From Hydrogenophaga taeniospiralis (GTDB taxonomy: Bacteria > Pseudomonadota > Gammaproteobacteria > Burkholderiales > Burkholderiaceae_C): 64,000 bases of DNA. The stretch lies in assembly GCF_020510445.1 (NCBI RefSeq), contig NZ_JAHBAG010000001.1:224501-288500 (forward strand), read 5' to 3'. A model generated the notes under the pieces. The model did no database searches, was not told where the DNA came from, and worked only from the letters and a program-made list of their open reading frames with translations. The translations under genes and the position numbers were made by a program. The stretch's first letter is position 1, and every line of letters begins with the position of its first letter. Shown in pieces: positions 47,800 through 59,065 of this stretch.

Positions 47800-50022
47800 T
47801 CATGCCTTCAGGTATTCGGCTTTGCTGCCGAGCCAGCGGGCGATGTGCTTTTCGGCCGCCGCCGGGTGCTGCACCAGCATGCGCGCGGCGGCGCCCCGGG
47901 CCCAGTCGAGCAGGTGCCCGTCGGTGGCCAGGTCGGCGAAACGCAGCATCGCGGCCCCCGACTGACGGGCACCGAGGAATTCGCCCGGGCCGCGGATCTC
48001 CAGGTCGCGCCGCGCGATCTCGAAACCGTCGCTGGTTTCGGCCATGGCCTTGAGGCGCTCGCGCGCGGTTTCGCCCAGGCGCCCGCCCTCGGGTGGCGTG
48101 TAGAGCAGCACGCAGGCCGACGCCGCCGCGCCGCGCCCCACCCGGCCACGCAGCTGGTGCAGCTGGCTCAGGCCGAAGCGCTCGGCGTGTTCGATCACCA
48201 TCAGCGAGGCGTTGGGCACGTCCACGCCGACCTCGATCACCGTGGTGGACACCAGCACGCCCATGTGGCCACTGGTGAACAGCGACATCACCGCCTTCTT
48301 CTCGGCCACCGGCATGCGCGAGTGCAGCAGGCCGACCACGGTGCCAGACAACGCGTCACTGAGCTCGGCGTGCGTGGCCGTCGCGTTCGACAGATCGAGC
48401 GCCTCGCTCTCTTCGATCAGCGGGCAGACCCAGTACACCTGCCGGCCCTGCGCCACCTGGGCACGGATGCGTTCGATCACCTCGTGGCGGCGCTGGTCGG
48501 ACACGACCTTGGTGACGATGGGCGTGCGCCCGGGGGGCAGTTCGTCGATGGTGGAGACGTCGAGGTCGGCGTAGTAGCTCATGGCCAAGGTCCGAGGGAT
48601 CGGGGTGGCCGTCATCATCAGCAGGTGGGGCTCCTGTTCGAGGGGCCCTCGACCAGGCTCAGGACAGGCTTCGACAAGCTCAGCCCGAACGGGATCACCG
48701 GCAGGCGAAGTACCGGGCAGCGTCTCAGCCAACCCAACCTCCGTTCGCCCTGAGCCTGTCGAAGGGCTCGCCGAGCCTGGCCCCATCTTGGATCTCAATG
48801 CCAGCCGCTGCGCCACCCCAAACCGGTGCTGCTCGTCGATGATGGCCAGCGCCAGGTTCTGGAACACCACCTGGTCCTGGATCACGGCGTGTGTGCCCAC
48901 CACCAGCGCGGCCTCGCCGCTGGCGATCAGCGCCAGCATCTCGCTGCGCTGTTTTTTCTTCTGGCTGCCGGTGAGCCAGGCCACACGTTGGCCCAAGGGC
49001 GCGAGCAGCGGCTCCAGCCAGCCGACGAGTTTGGCGAAATGCTGCTCGGCCAGGATCTCGGTGGGCGCCATCAGCGCGCACTGCCAGCCCGAGTCGATGG
49101 CGATGGCGGCGGCCAGCGCGGCCACCACCGTCTTGCCCGAGCCCACGTCGCCCTGCAGCAGGCGGTGCATGGGCACGGGGCGGGCCAGGTCGCGCGCGAT
49201 CTCCTCGCCCACGCGGCGCTGCGCCCCGGTCAAGGCGAACGGCAGCACCGCGAGCAGCTGTTCGTGCAAACCACCCGGCACCGCGCGCAGCGTGGGCGCG
49301 CGCAGGGCATCGCGCTCGCGTTTGGCCGTCAGCTGCGACAGCTGCTGGGCCAGCAGTTCTTCGGCCTTCAGGCGCTGCCAGGCCGGGTGGCTGCGGTCTT
49401 CCAGCGCGTCGAGCGACACGTCCGGCCCCGGGTGGTGCAGGTAGCGCAGGGCGTCGCGCAGCGTCCAGGTGCCGTGCACCACCGCCTTCAAGCCGTCCAG
49501 CAACTCGGGGGGCAGGGTTTCGCTCAGGTCGGCGCGCGCCAGCCCGCTGGCCACCACCTTGCGCAGGTAGGCCTGGGGCAGTTGAGCGCTGGTCGGATAC
49601 ACCGGCGTGAGCGCATCGGGCAGTTCACCGCCGGCCGCGTGAAACGCCGGGTGCACCATGGTGCGGCCCATGAAGCCGCCACGCACTTCGCCGCGCACCC
49701 GCACCCGCGCGCCCACGGCCAGCGCCTTCTGGTGCGAGGGGTAGAAGCTGAAGAAGCGCAGGGTGCAGGTGTCCGAGCCGTCGTCCAGCGTCACCAGCAG
49801 TTGGCGGCGCGGGCGCAGACTAACCTCGCTGTGCGTGACCGTGCCCTCCACCTGCACCGTCTGGCCGTCGCGCGCATCGGCCAGCCGCACCACGCGGGTT
49901 TCGTCTTCGTAGCGCAGCGGCAGGTGCAGCGCCAGATCGATGTCGCGCGTGAGCCCCAGCTTGTGCAGGGCTTTCTGCGGGGCAGAAAGCGCCTTGGCGG
50001 GGGCGGGCTTGGCGTCGGGCAT
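47800..50022 (-). CDS. recG: ATP-dependent DNA helicase RecG with repeat-encoded insertion
   Basis: 740 aa, about 45-50 longer than usual RecG (E. coli 693). It unwinds and reverses stalled replication forks. The N-terminal wedge/OB domain includes [15 protein letters not shown]; helicase motifs are [17 protein letters not shown] (I), [14 protein letters not shown] (II) and [15 protein letters not shown] (III); the C-terminus has [17 protein letters not shown] and the TRG-like end. Between motifs II and III an extra segment (about residues 412-463) contains [11 protein letters not shown] and [14 protein letters not shown], typical products of palindromic repeats. CAGAAT 6 nt before the ATG and no Shine-Dalgarno suggest a leaderless message. 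Confidence 0.93.
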   Translation of the reverse strand: MPDAKPAPAKALSAPQKALHKLGLTRDIDLALHLPLRYEDETRVVRLADARDGQTVQVEGTVTHSEVSLRPRRQLLVTLDDGSDTCTLRFFSFYPSHQKALAVGARVRVRGEVRGGFMGRTMVHPAFHAAGGELPDALTPVYPTSAQLPQAYLRKVVASGLARADLSETLPPELLDGLKAVVHGTWTLRDALRYLHHPGPDVSLDALEDRSHPAWQRLKAEELLAQQLSQLTAKRERDALRAPTLRAVPGGLHEQLLAVLPFALTGAQRRVGEEIARDLARPVPMHRLLQGDVGSGKTVVAALAAAIAIDSGWQCALMAPTEILAEQHFAKLVGWLEPLLAPLGQRVAWLTGSQKKKQRSEMLALIASGEAALVVGTHAVIQDQVVFQNLALAIIDEQHRFGVAQRLALRSKMGPGSASPSTGSGRTEVGLAETLPGTSPAGDPVRAELVEACPEPGRGPLEQEPHLLMMTATPIPRTLAMSYYADLDVSTIDELPPGRTPIVTKVVSDQRRHEVIERIRAQVAQGRQVYWVCPLIEESEALDLSNATATHAELSDALSGTVVGLLHSRMPVAEKKAVMSLFTSGHMGVLVSTTVIEVGVDVPNASLMVIEHAERFGLSQLHQLRGRVGRGAAASACVLLYTPPEGGRLGETARERLKAMAETSDGFEIARRDLEIRGPGEFLGARQSGAAMLRFADLATDGHLLDWARGAAARMLVQHPAAAEKHIARWLGSKAEYLKA
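48632..48787. repeat. Palindromic repeat cluster inside recG
   Basis: Three copies of the TTCGACAAGCTCAG-type unit: 48646-48668 (diverged), 48668-48693 and, inverted, 48740-48767. The last two arms pair as GCTTCGACAAGCTCAGCCCG against the reverse of CCGTTCGCCCTGAGCCTGTC and flanks. The insertion keeps the recG frame and falls in a surface loop between helicase motifs. Confidence 0.85.
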
Positions 50023-50028
50023 GGGACA

Positions 50029-50034
50029 ATTCTG
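50029..50034 (-). promoter_or_regulatory. -10-like hexamer before recG
   Basis: CAGAAT on the minus strand ends 6 nt before the recG ATG; no Shine-Dalgarno in TGTCCC. Confidence 0.35.
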
Positions 50035-50101
50035 CCTGTCTTTTTATCCACCCCTTTCCCGACTTCCACTTGGAACGGGCCTTGTCCGGCCCTCAAGCAG
50101 C

Positions 50102-51226
50102 ATGAATCCTTCCACGTCTCCATCGGCCCGCGCATTCACCGTCGCCGACTTCGATTTCCAGCTTCCCGACGAACTCATCGCCCAGCACCCCGCCGCCGAA
50201 CGCAGCGCTTCGCGCCTGCTCGACGGCACGGGAGCGCAACCGGTGGACCGCATCTTTCGCGAACTGCCGGGGCTGCTGCAGCCCGGCGACTTGCTGGTGT
50301 TCAACGACACACAGGTCGTGAAGGCCCGGCTGTTCGGCGAGAAGGCCTCGGGGGGCAAGTTCGAGATCCTGATCGAGCGCGTGCTGCTGCCGCACGAGGC
50401 ACTGGACGGCTCGGGGCAGGAGGTGGTGGCCCACATCCGCGTGAGCAAGAAGCCACAACCCGGTGGCCTGCTGCACCTGGCCGGTGGACTCAAGGGCGGC
50501 GGCTTCGACGCCGTCTTCCTCGGCCGCTGGCCCGACGAACAGGGACAGCTCTTCCGCCTGCGTCTGCAAGGCCCAGCCGGCGAAACGCCCTACGAGCTGA
50601 TGGCGCGCCACGGCCACGTTCCGCTGCCGCCCTACATCACCCACGCGGACGACGCCGACGACGAGCGCCGCTACCAGACCGTGTTTGCCCGCGTGCCCGG
50701 CGCCGTGGCCGCGCCCACGGCTGCGCTGCACTTTGACGAAGGCGTGTTGGCCGCGCTCGAAGCGCGCGGCGTGCGGCGCGCCAACGTGACGCTGCACGTG
50801 GGCGCGGGCACCTTCGCCCCCATGAAAACCGAGCGCATCGAAGAACACGTGATGCACCACGAGCGCTACGCGATCCCGCCCGAGACCCTGCGGGCCATCG
50901 CCGACTGCCGCGCGCGCGGCGGGCGCGTGGTGGCGGTGGGCACCACGACCGTGCGCACGCTGGAGAGCTGGGCGCGCTCGGGCGAGACCACGGGCGACAC
51001 CAACATCTTCATCACCCCGGGTTTTCGGTTTCGGGTGGTGGACGTGCTGGTGACCAACTTCCACCTGCCCAAGAGCACGCTGATGATGCTGGTGAGCGCC
51101 TTCACCGGCCACGAACACGTGATGGCGCTCTACCGCCACGCGGTGGCGCAGGGTTACCGCTTCTTCAGCTATGGCGACGCGATGCTGCTGCACAAAACAC
51201 CGGTGCCTGGCCAGTCCACTCTGTAA
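50102..51226 (+). CDS. queA: S-adenosylmethionine:tRNA ribosyltransferase-isomerase
   Basis: 374 aa. Makes epoxyqueuosine in tRNA from preQ1 using S-adenosylmethionine. Signatures: [20 protein letters not shown] near the N-terminus, [42 protein letters not shown] and [19 protein letters not shown]. The start at 50102 ([14 protein letters not shown]) was preferred; the frame is open upstream only through the recG N-terminal region. Shares the queuosine pathway with tgt 2.3 kb downstream. Confidence 0.97.
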   Translation: MNPSTSPSARAFTVADFDFQLPDELIAQHPAAERSASRLLDGTGAQPVDRIFRELPGLLQPGDLLVFNDTQVVKARLFGEKASGGKFEILIERVLLPHEALDGSGQEVVAHIRVSKKPQPGGLLHLAGGLKGGGFDAVFLGRWPDEQGQLFRLRLQGPAGETPYELMARHGHVPLPPYITHADDADDERRYQTVFARVPGAVAAPTAALHFDEGVLAALEARGVRRANVTLHVGAGTFAPMKTERIEEHVMHHERYAIPPETLRAIADCRARGGRVVAVGTTTVRTLESWARSGETTGDTNIFITPGFRFRVVDVLVTNFHLPKSTLMMLVSAFTGHEHVMALYRHAVAQGYRFFSYGDAMLLHKTPVPGQSTL

Positions 51227-51311
51227 CATTTGCTGGCATTTTTCTCAGGTTCGTAACGAGCCCACCCGGCACAATCGCCCCCCAACATCCCAACCCGCAC
51301 CGAGTGGCCAC

Positions 51312-51467
51312 GTGATCGAAATCTTTCTCCGCCTGGGCCTGGCCCTGATCGTTTCGCTCGGACTGGCCGTGCTGCTGGCCTGGGGCTGGGACAGCTCGGA
51401 ACGCAGCGCGGCGGGCGACGAAACGATCCAGCTCAGCGCCGACACTCCCCTCGCGCCGAAGCGCTGA
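51312..51467 (+). CDS. Small single-span membrane protein (hypothetical)
   Basis: 51 aa from a GTG start, VIEIFLRLGLALIVSLGLAV then LLAWGWDSSERS, one membrane helix with a short polar tail. Lies between queA and the sugar dehydrogenase. No homologue recognised; the hydrophobic pattern and in-frame stop are the only evidence. Confidence 0.4.
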   Translation: MIEIFLRLGLALIVSLGLAVLLAWGWDSSERSAAGDETIQLSADTPLAPKR

Positions 51468-51491
51468 GCCAGCCCCCACGCGCCGGCTCCC

Positions 51492-51497
51492 TAAAAT
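51492..51497 (+). promoter_or_regulatory. -10 hexamer before the sugar dehydrogenase gene
   Basis: TAAAAT (5/6) ends 6 nt before the ATG at 51504; CGGCCG between them is not a ribosome site. Confidence 0.45.
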
Positions 51498-51503
51498 CGG
51501 CCG

Positions 51504-52856
51504 ATGCGCTCCCCAGGGCTCCCGGCCCATCCGCTTCCTCTCCACCCGCACGCCCCCGGCCCCATGCCAGCCCCGAGCGCAGGCAACGCATGGTGGCGGG
51601 TTGGCCTGTGGCGCACCCTGGCCGGGGTCGCCCTGGCTGGCCTGGGTCTGACGCCCCTGGCCCAGGCCGCCCCCACACCGCTCTACACCCCGCAAGGCCA
51701 GTGCGCCGGCCACCCCGGCGTGGCGCTCACCGTGCCGCCGGGCTGGTGCGTGGGCCTGGTGGCCGACGCCCGCGACGGCCTGCGCATGCCGCGGCGCCTG
51801 TTGGAGGTGGCGCCGGGCCGGTTCTGGATCGTGGACATGGGCAGCTGGGAGCCGCGCCGGGGCCGGCTGCTCGAACTGCGCAGCGCCGGCCAGCCCGGCG
51901 AACCCGGGCGGCTGCGCACCCTGGCCAGCGGGCTGGACCGGCCGCACGCCCTGGTGCGCGGGCCCGACGGCAAGATCTACGTCGGCGAGGCCGGCAGCAT
52001 CTGGCGCACGCCCGTGGGCGAGACGGTGCAGCGCGAAGACCTGATCACCGGCCTGCCCGCCGACGGCGCGCACCCGCTCAAGGAACTCGCGTTTGGCGCC
52101 GACGGCCGGCTCTATATCAATATGGGGTCCATCACCGACGCCTGCCGCGACGAACAGCAGCGCCAACCTCAGCCCTGCCCCGAAACCGCGGGCACGCGGC
52201 CGCGCGCGGCGGTGTACGAAGCGGTGCTCGGCGGTCCCGGCTTCACGCTGCAATCGCTGCGGCCTTACGCCACCGGCTTGCGCAACTCGCTGGGGCTGGC
52301 CGTGGTGCCGGCCCGGGGGCGCCAGCCGGCGCGGCTCTGGCAGGCCGAGAACTCGGTGGACTACAGCGACGCCCAGGCCCCGGCCGAAGAGCTCAACGAA
52401 CTGGTGGACGGCGCGCATTTCGGCTGGCCGTACTGCGTGAGCGACGCGCGGGCGCGCAGCGTGGTCGCCCGCGGCTACGAAGGCCGGGCGCGCTGCAGCG
52501 GCCCCACGCACCGCCCGCCGCACCAGGCCTGGCCCGCGCACGTGGCGCCGCTGCAGTTGCTGCTGGTGCCACCGGCGGGCGCCGGGCAGGCGGCGACGCC
52601 CTGGAGCGGGCGGCTGCTGGCGGTCTGGCACGGCTACCGCGCCCAGGGCCAGCGCATCGTGGCCTGGCGGCTGGGCGCCGACGGCCGGCCGCAGGGTCCG
52701 CGCGAGGACCTCGTCTCGGGCTGGTCGGCCGCACCGGGCCTGCGCCCGCTGGGCAACCCGGCCGGCGCCACGGTGGACGCGCAGGGCCGCCTGTGGGTGG
52801 TGGAAGACCGCAACCACACCGTGCTGGTGGTGGCCCCGGCCCCGGCCGCGCGCTGA
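51504..52856 (+). CDS. PQQ-dependent sugar dehydrogenase-like protein (exported)
   Basis: 450 aa. The N-terminus has a long Pro-rich part and then a signal-like stretch (LWRTLAGVALAGLGLTPLAQ, cleaving near AQA-A); an alternative start is the ATG at 51564. The body is a six-bladed beta-propeller of the glucose/sorbosone dehydrogenase family: LDRPHALVRGPDGKIYVGEA, ELAFGADGRLYINMGS, YATGLRNSLGLAV, GAHFGWPYC and LGNPAGATVDAQGRLWVVED. It probably oxidises a sugar or related alcohol in the periplasm with PQQ. A c-type cytochrome gene follows and may accept the electrons. Confidence 0.85.
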   Translation: MRSPGLPAHPLPLHPHAPGPMPAPSAGNAWWRVGLWRTLAGVALAGLGLTPLAQAAPTPLYTPQGQCAGHPGVALTVPPGWCVGLVADARDGLRMPRRLLEVAPGRFWIVDMGSWEPRRGRLLELRSAGQPGEPGRLRTLASGLDRPHALVRGPDGKIYVGEAGSIWRTPVGETVQREDLITGLPADGAHPLKELAFGADGRLYINMGSITDACRDEQQRQPQPCPETAGTRPRAAVYEAVLGGPGFTLQSLRPYATGLRNSLGLAVVPARGRQPARLWQAENSVDYSDAQAPAEELNELVDGAHFGWPYCVSDARARSVVARGYEGRARCSGPTHRPPHQAWPAHVAPLQLLLVPPAGAGQAATPWSGRLLAVWHGYRAQGQRIVAWRLGADGRPQGPREDLVSGWSAAPGLRPLGNPAGATVDAQGRLWVVEDRNHTVLVVAPAPAAR

Positions 52857-52915
52857 CGGCGCCCGTCGCGCCGGCGCGGCGCGACTGTTTCGGATTGAGA
52901 CGGACACCGCGCGCC

Positions 52916-52929
52916 TTGACAAAGATCAA
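52916..52929 (+). promoter_or_regulatory. FNR/Anr box of the cytochrome c gene
   Basis: TTGAC-AAAG-ATCAA, one mismatch from TTGAT-N4-ATCAA. Its centre is 28.5 bp before a TAGCCT hexamer (52951-52956), which puts it near -41 of the expected start, the position of class II FNR activation. Confidence 0.75.
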
Positions 52930-52992
52930 TCCCGCGCCGGATCCGGCTGCTAGCCTGAAAACATTCCCAGCAAACCCACGGAGAAATGCCCC

Positions 52993-54659
<1,667 letters not shown>

Positions 54660-54676
54660 GACCTGCGGTGACGAGG

Positions 54677-55474
54677 ATGCTCGCCGCCATTGCGCGCCTG
54701 CTGGCCGCTGCGTCCAGCGGATTGATCGTGGCCGGCTGCGCCACCCAGGTGGACTTCGCGCCCGTACCCGGCCAACCCGCCTTGCGTGTGCAGCAGCGCC
54801 TGCTGCTCACACCGAGCAACGGCGGGTTGCGCATCACCCCCGAAGACCTGCGCCCGGGTGACATCGTGCTCAGTTCGACCCACAGCGTGGTGTCCATGGG
54901 TGTGCGCCTGATCACGCTGGCGCCCGTGAGCCACGCCGCGCTCTACCTGGGCGATGGCACCTTCGTCGAAGCGGTCGGTGCGGGCGTGCGCACACGCAGC
55001 ACGCAGGAATACATGGACGGCGAATCCACCATCGTGGCCTTCCGCCACCCGGGCATTGCCGAGCCCCAGGTGGACGCGCTCAACGCGTTCTCCCGCCTGC
55101 ACGTGGGCAAGAAATACAACACCGCCGGCATCGTTCTGCAGGCGCCGTTCAGCATCGGGCGGCAGTACTGCGAGCTGCCGCTGATCCCCGGCCTGGTGCG
55201 GGATTTCTGCATCCGCGGACTGGCCGCCGTGCAACTCGGCGCCCTCAAGAACGACCGCTTCTTCTGCTCGCAGTTCGTGCTCGAAGCCTACCGCCACGCC
55301 CGGCTGCCACTCACCACCGCCGACCCCAGGCTCATCAGCCCGGCCGACCTGCTGCACATGCGCGAAGGCGATGTGCCCTCGGTGCGCACCGAGCAGGCTC
55401 TGTTGTATGTCGGGCACCTCAAGTCCGGGCCGGTAGCGGTGGAGGCCGAGGTCGCATCCCGGCAACCGGACTGA
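54677..55474 (+). CDS. YiiX/YaeF-like permuted papain-fold lipoprotein
   Basis: 265 aa. Signal peptide with lipobox (LLAAASSGLIVAGCATQ). The mature part resembles the permuted NlpC/P60 family: LRPGDIVLSST, VSHAALYLGDGTFVEAVGAG (catalytic His) and NDRFFCSQFVLEAYRHA (catalytic Cys). Such proteins may be amidases or thioesterases acting at the cell envelope. A GTG nine bp upstream is an alternative start. Follows tgt by 17 bp. Confidence 0.82.
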   Translation: MLAAIARLLAAASSGLIVAGCATQVDFAPVPGQPALRVQQRLLLTPSNGGLRITPEDLRPGDIVLSSTHSVVSMGVRLITLAPVSHAALYLGDGTFVEAVGAGVRTRSTQEYMDGESTIVAFRHPGIAEPQVDALNAFSRLHVGKKYNTAGIVLQAPFSIGRQYCELPLIPGLVRDFCIRGLAAVQLGALKNDRFFCSQFVLEAYRHARLPLTTADPRLISPADLLHMREGDVPSVRTEQALLYVGHLKSGPVAVEAEVASRQPD

Positions 55475-55479
55475 ACCCA

Positions 55480-55553
55480 GCGCCGGGCCACCCCAAGCCG
55501 GATTCACCCCCCCCTTGGGAGGCAGCGACCTGCGCAGCGGCGGAGCGTGGGAG
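55480..55553. repeat. GC-rich intergenic hairpin repeat, copy 9
   Basis: Between convergent genes. Reads GCCGGGCCACCCCAAGCCGG, then ACCCCCCCCTTGGGAGGCAG and CGACCTGCGCAGCGGCGGAG; mostly the reverse order of the modules in copy 1. Confidence 0.55.
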
Positions 55554-55554
55554 G

Positions 55555-56022
55555 TCAATTCCCGACGTGCATCGTGAACATCGCACCGGTGTTCAAACGA
55601 CAAGTCCCCGAGCCCAACGTGGCCGAGTTCATCGTGTACTGGCAGCTCAGGTAGCTCCCTCGGTTGCCTGCGCCGTTGGCCACGCCATCGCGTGACGAAC
55701 CGGCCTTGCGCGTGGCCTCGCCCGTGAACGTTTCACCGTTGATGGAGGTGTTGAAACTGCCACGCCCGTGCAGATCGTTCGTCACCGTGGCGTTGACGAC
55801 GCCGTAAGCGCTGGCCAGATCGTTGGCCGGGTAGAGGCGGGCCGGAAAGGTCAGGGGCAGCGCGGGCGCAGCGACCACTGCGGCATGGGGCGGCGGCACC
55901 GCCTGCCCGGTGCGTGGGTCGATCGGCACGACATAACAACCCGCCAATGTGGCGACCGTGGCGGCCAAGCCCAACACAGCCACCCCGCGACGGGTGAAAC
56001 GAGCAGCAGAAAAGACATCCAT
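55555..56022 (-). CDS. Hypothetical lipoprotein
   Basis: 155 aa from MDVFSAARFTRRGVAVLGLA; lipobox LAGCYV. The mature part has a Pro/Ala-rich linker, then NATVTNDLHGRGSFNTSING and a C-terminal LSCQYTMNSATLGSGTCRLN with two cysteines. No family recognised; possibly a small beta-rich surface lipoprotein. Longer starts upstream lack a signal-like N-terminus. Confidence 0.65.
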   Translation of the reverse strand: MDVFSAARFTRRGVAVLGLAATVATLAGCYVVPIDPRTGQAVPPPHAAVVAAPALPLTFPARLYPANDLASAYGVVNATVTNDLHGRGSFNTSINGETFTGEATRKAGSSRDGVANGAGNRGSYLSCQYTMNSATLGSGTCRLNTGAMFTMHVGN

Positions 56023-56203
56023 AGGGATCCTCAAGGCCCAAGCACATGCTTGTGTCGCGATCCTCGCCAGCGTCGACAAAGAAGTATCGATTTCCGGACA
56101 AAGGATCAATACGTTAAACCTTGAGTCGATCCGAACGGTACTTTGAGCCTGGAAACGAGGGTGGCAGTCGGCCTCGAGACCATGCGCCGCCCGGTTTTCC
56201 GCC

Positions 56204-56209
56204 TAGAGT
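56204..56209 (+). promoter_or_regulatory. -10-like hexamer before the MFS gene
   Basis: TAGAGT (4/6) ends 6 nt before the ATG at 56216; no Shine-Dalgarno. Confidence 0.3.
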
Positions 56210-56215
56210 TCGGCC

Positions 56216-57409
56216 ATGACACAGCCCGTCGTCCCCCGCCACATCCTGCCCGTGCTGGTGACGGCGCAGTTCGCCGGCACGTCCCTCTGGTTCGCGGTCA
56301 ACGCGGTCATGCCCGACCTGCAGCGCGAGCTGGGCTGGCCGGCCCGTGCGGTGGGGCCGCTCACGTCTTCGCTGCAGTTCGGTTTCATCGTCGGCACCCT
56401 GGTCTTTGCCTTGCTTGCGATCGCCGACCGCTTCGCGCCGCGGCGGGTGTTCCTGTTCTGCGCGCTCGCGGGCGCGGCCTGCACCGTGGGTGCGTGGGCC
56501 ATGGTCACGCACTACGAGGCCTTGCTGGCCTGGCGGTTTCTCACTGGCGTCTTCCTCGCCGGCATCTACCCCGTAGGCATGAAGATCGCTGCGCAGTGGT
56601 ACTCCAAGGGTCTGGGCGCTGCGCTCGGCCTGCTGATCGGCGCGCTGGTGCTGGGCTCGGCCAGCGCCCACGCGCTGCGCGCGCTGAGCGGCGCCCTGCC
56701 CTGGCCCACGCTGATGCTCGGGGTGGCCGCGCTCGCGGCAGCGGGTGGTCTGCTGCTGTTTTTCGGCACCAGCGACCCGCCGCACGCGCAGGCCCGCGTG
56801 ACCACGTTGCAGTGGCGCGCGCTCGGCACGCTCTGGACCGACGGCCGTGTGCGCGCCTCGGTGCTGGGCTACTTCGGCCACATGTGGGAGCTCTACACCA
56901 TGTGGGTCATGGTGCCGCTGGTGCTGGCCACCCGGCTGCAGGGTGCCGATCTGTCGTGGGCCGCGTTCTGGGTGCTGGGCGCGGGCGCGATCGGCTGCGC
57001 CGGCGGCGGCTGGGTGGCGCAACACTGGGGCAGCGCGCGTGTGGCGGCGGCGCAGCTCGCCACGAGCGGCCTGTGTTGCCTGGCCACGCCCTTCGTCATC
57101 GATGCATCCGCGCCGCTGTTCTATGGCTGGCTCGTGCTCTGGGGCATCACCGTCTCGGGCGACTCGCCGCAGTTCTCCACCCTCACCGCTCGCAACGCGC
57201 CGCCGCAGGCCGTGGGCAGCGTGCTCACGCTCACCAACAGCATCGGTTTCGGCATCTCCATCGCAAGCATCCTGCTGTTCGTCTCGCTGACCGAAACCAC
57301 CCGCTTGGGCGCGCTGCTGCCGTGGCTGGCCGTGGGCCCGGCGCTGGGCCTGTGGGCGATGGCGAGGCTGGTGCGCGAGGAGCGACAAAAAGTAACAGGC
57401 TTCCGGTAA
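56216..57409 (+). CDS. MFS transporter
   Basis: 397 aa, twelve predicted hydrophobic segments in two halves. The first loop carries [12 protein letters not shown] (motif A-like G/ADRFxxRR), and [17 protein letters not shown] resembles cyanate/nitrate-type MFS carriers. Substrate unknown. It lies alone on the plus strand, 35 bp before the YiaA-like gene. Confidence 0.88.
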   Translation: MTQPVVPRHILPVLVTAQFAGTSLWFAVNAVMPDLQRELGWPARAVGPLTSSLQFGFIVGTLVFALLAIADRFAPRRVFLFCALAGAACTVGAWAMVTHYEALLAWRFLTGVFLAGIYPVGMKIAAQWYSKGLGAALGLLIGALVLGSASAHALRALSGALPWPTLMLGVAALAAAGGLLLFFGTSDPPHAQARVTTLQWRALGTLWTDGRVRASVLGYFGHMWELYTMWVMVPLVLATRLQGADLSWAAFWVLGAGAIGCAGGGWVAQHWGSARVAAAQLATSGLCCLATPFVIDASAPLFYGWLVLWGITVSGDSPQFSTLTARNAPPQAVGSVLTLTNSIGFGISIASILLFVSLTETTRLGALLPWLAVGPALGLWAMARLVREERQKVTGFR

Positions 57410-57444
57410 AGTCCGGCCACCAACAACCACCCTGGAGGATTCCC

Positions 57445-57888
57445 ATGCCCGCTCCCGCCTATGTCGCTCAACGCCCCACCGGCGCCTTCATCGGAGCCTC
57501 CTGGGCCGCCTTGCTGCTCGGTGCCGTGGTCTACCTCTTGGGTCTGTGGAACGCCCAGATGCTGCTCAACGAAAAAGGCTACTACTTCACGCTGCTGATG
57601 TACGGCCTGTTCTCCGCCGTGTCGCTGCAGAAGTCGGTGCGTGACCGCATCGAGGGCATCCCCGTCACCGGCATCTACTACGGCCTGTGCTGGGTGTCGC
57701 TGGGCCTGTCGGTGTCGCTGCTGACCGTGGGCCTGTGGAACGCGACGCTGGCCGCCAGCGAAAAAGGCTTCTACGCCATGGCCTTCCTGCTGGCGCTGTT
57801 CGGCGCGGTCGCGGTGCAGAAGAACATCCGCGACGTGGCGCAGTTCCGCAGCGCCCACCCCGAGATCGACGGCGCAGCGGCCGAATAA
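57445..57888 (+). CDS. YiaA/YiaB-family inner-membrane protein
   Basis: 147 aa, four membrane segments forming two tandem YiaAB units: [18 protein letters not shown] with [20 protein letters not shown], then [18 protein letters not shown] with [20 protein letters not shown]. The repeated GLWNA...EKG(Y/F)Y pattern is diagnostic. TGGAGGA precedes the ATG. Function unknown. Confidence 0.9.
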   Translation: MPAPAYVAQRPTGAFIGASWAALLLGAVVYLLGLWNAQMLLNEKGYYFTLLMYGLFSAVSLQKSVRDRIEGIPVTGIYYGLCWVSLGLSVSLLTVGLWNATLAASEKGFYAMAFLLALFGAVAVQKNIRDVAQFRSAHPEIDGAAAE

Positions 57889-57912
57889 ACCTTCCCAGCC
57901 GCTGCACTGACT

Positions 57913-59019
57913 TCAGGCGGCTGCAGCGCCGTCGGGTTCCTGCGGCGGCAGGCCCGCCATGGCTTTCGTCGGCTCAGCCACCGGCTCCTTCGCCGACGCC
58001 CCACACGAGAAGCAGTAGCGCGCAAACGCGTTCTTGCGCGTGCTGCAGTGCCCGCAGTGGTCGAACAGGCACAGGCCGCAGTGCGGGCAGAAGTCGGTCT
58101 TGCCGTCCTTCATGTCCACCGTGCGCTCGCAGCCCGGGCAGATGTTTTTCGTCATGCGCGCCTGCGCCTGGTCGTAGTCCATCTCGCGCTGGCGCGTCTG
58201 GGCCGGCTGCGCCTCGGCGAGCTTCTGCCGCTCCAGGTAGCGCTGCAGTGCCTGGATCGCGTAACGCCCGCCGATCACCGTGAGCACGATGCCGACGATG
58301 TAGCGCACATAGCCGCCGTAGCTCGGCAGGTAGGGCACCAGCTCCACGAAAAACGCGAACAGCGCGAAGAAGATGAAGCCCCACACAAAGGGCCACGACG
58401 AGCCCTTGCGGTGCTTCTTGAACAGGTAGCCCGCCAGCGCCAGCAGCGGCAGCGTGAGCGCCAAGCGGTAGCCGAACACGCGCAGTTCCTGCGCGCGCTG
58501 CTCGTCCACATAGGTGCTGCGGGCCGCGTCTTCGAGGGTGCGCAACTCGGCCTGCGCACGCTGCTGCGCCTGGCGCGCGTCCAGCGCGACCTGCTGCTGC
58601 TTTTCCACGGCCGTCAACGCGCTGCGCTCGGCCTGCCGCAGGCCGTCGAGTTCGCGCGTGCGCTGCAAGACCTCTTCGTCCTGCTCCGCGCGTTGCGTCA
58701 CGCGGCGTGTGGCCAGCCAGTTGTCGAAGGTTTCGCGCGCGGCGCGGTTGTCGGCGCGCGCGGTCTGCAGCTTGAGCTGCGCCTGGTCCAGTGCGGCCTG
58801 CGCCTCTTCGGCGGTGCGCTCGGCGGTCTTGATGGACTCTTTGAGCACGGGCGTGCGCTGCGGGTCCATGAAGTCTTCGAGCGAGCGGGTCTGCTCCACC
58901 TGCGGCAGGTCGCCCACGATGGTGCTGCCCAGCCCGGTCAGGAACCACGCAAACAGAAACGCCACCAGCCACAGGCCGCGGTGGAACCACTTTTCAGACA
59001 GACGCAGGGTCTTGCTCAT
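57913..59019 (-). CDS. Membrane protein with coiled coil and tandem zinc ribbons
   Basis: 368 aa. One membrane segment at residues ~14-35, a long charged coiled coil (~60-175), two or three more membrane segments (~183-255), and a cytoplasmic C-terminus with zinc-ribbon pairs CPGC...CPHC and CGHC...CFSC plus CLFDHC. The coiled coil between the first and second membrane segments would face the periplasm. No specific family name recognised. It is 46 bp downstream of the DUF2145 gene on the same strand. Confidence 0.75.
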   Translation of the reverse strand: MSKTLRLSEKWFHRGLWLVAFLFAWFLTGLGSTIVGDLPQVEQTRSLEDFMDPQRTPVLKESIKTAERTAEEAQAALDQAQLKLQTARADNRAARETFDNWLATRRVTQRAEQDEEVLQRTRELDGLRQAERSALTAVEKQQQVALDARQAQQRAQAELRTLEDAARSTYVDEQRAQELRVFGYRLALTLPLLALAGYLFKKHRKGSSWPFVWGFIFFALFAFFVELVPYLPSYGGYVRYIVGIVLTVIGGRYAIQALQRYLERQKLAEAQPAQTRQREMDYDQAQARMTKNICPGCERTVDMKDGKTDFCPHCGLCLFDHCGHCSTRKNAFARYCFSCGASAKEPVAEPTKAMAGLPPQEPDGAAAA

Positions 59020-59065
59020 GTTGTTTCCCTCAGAAGCTGTTGGTTGGGGGCCATTGTGAACCCGC

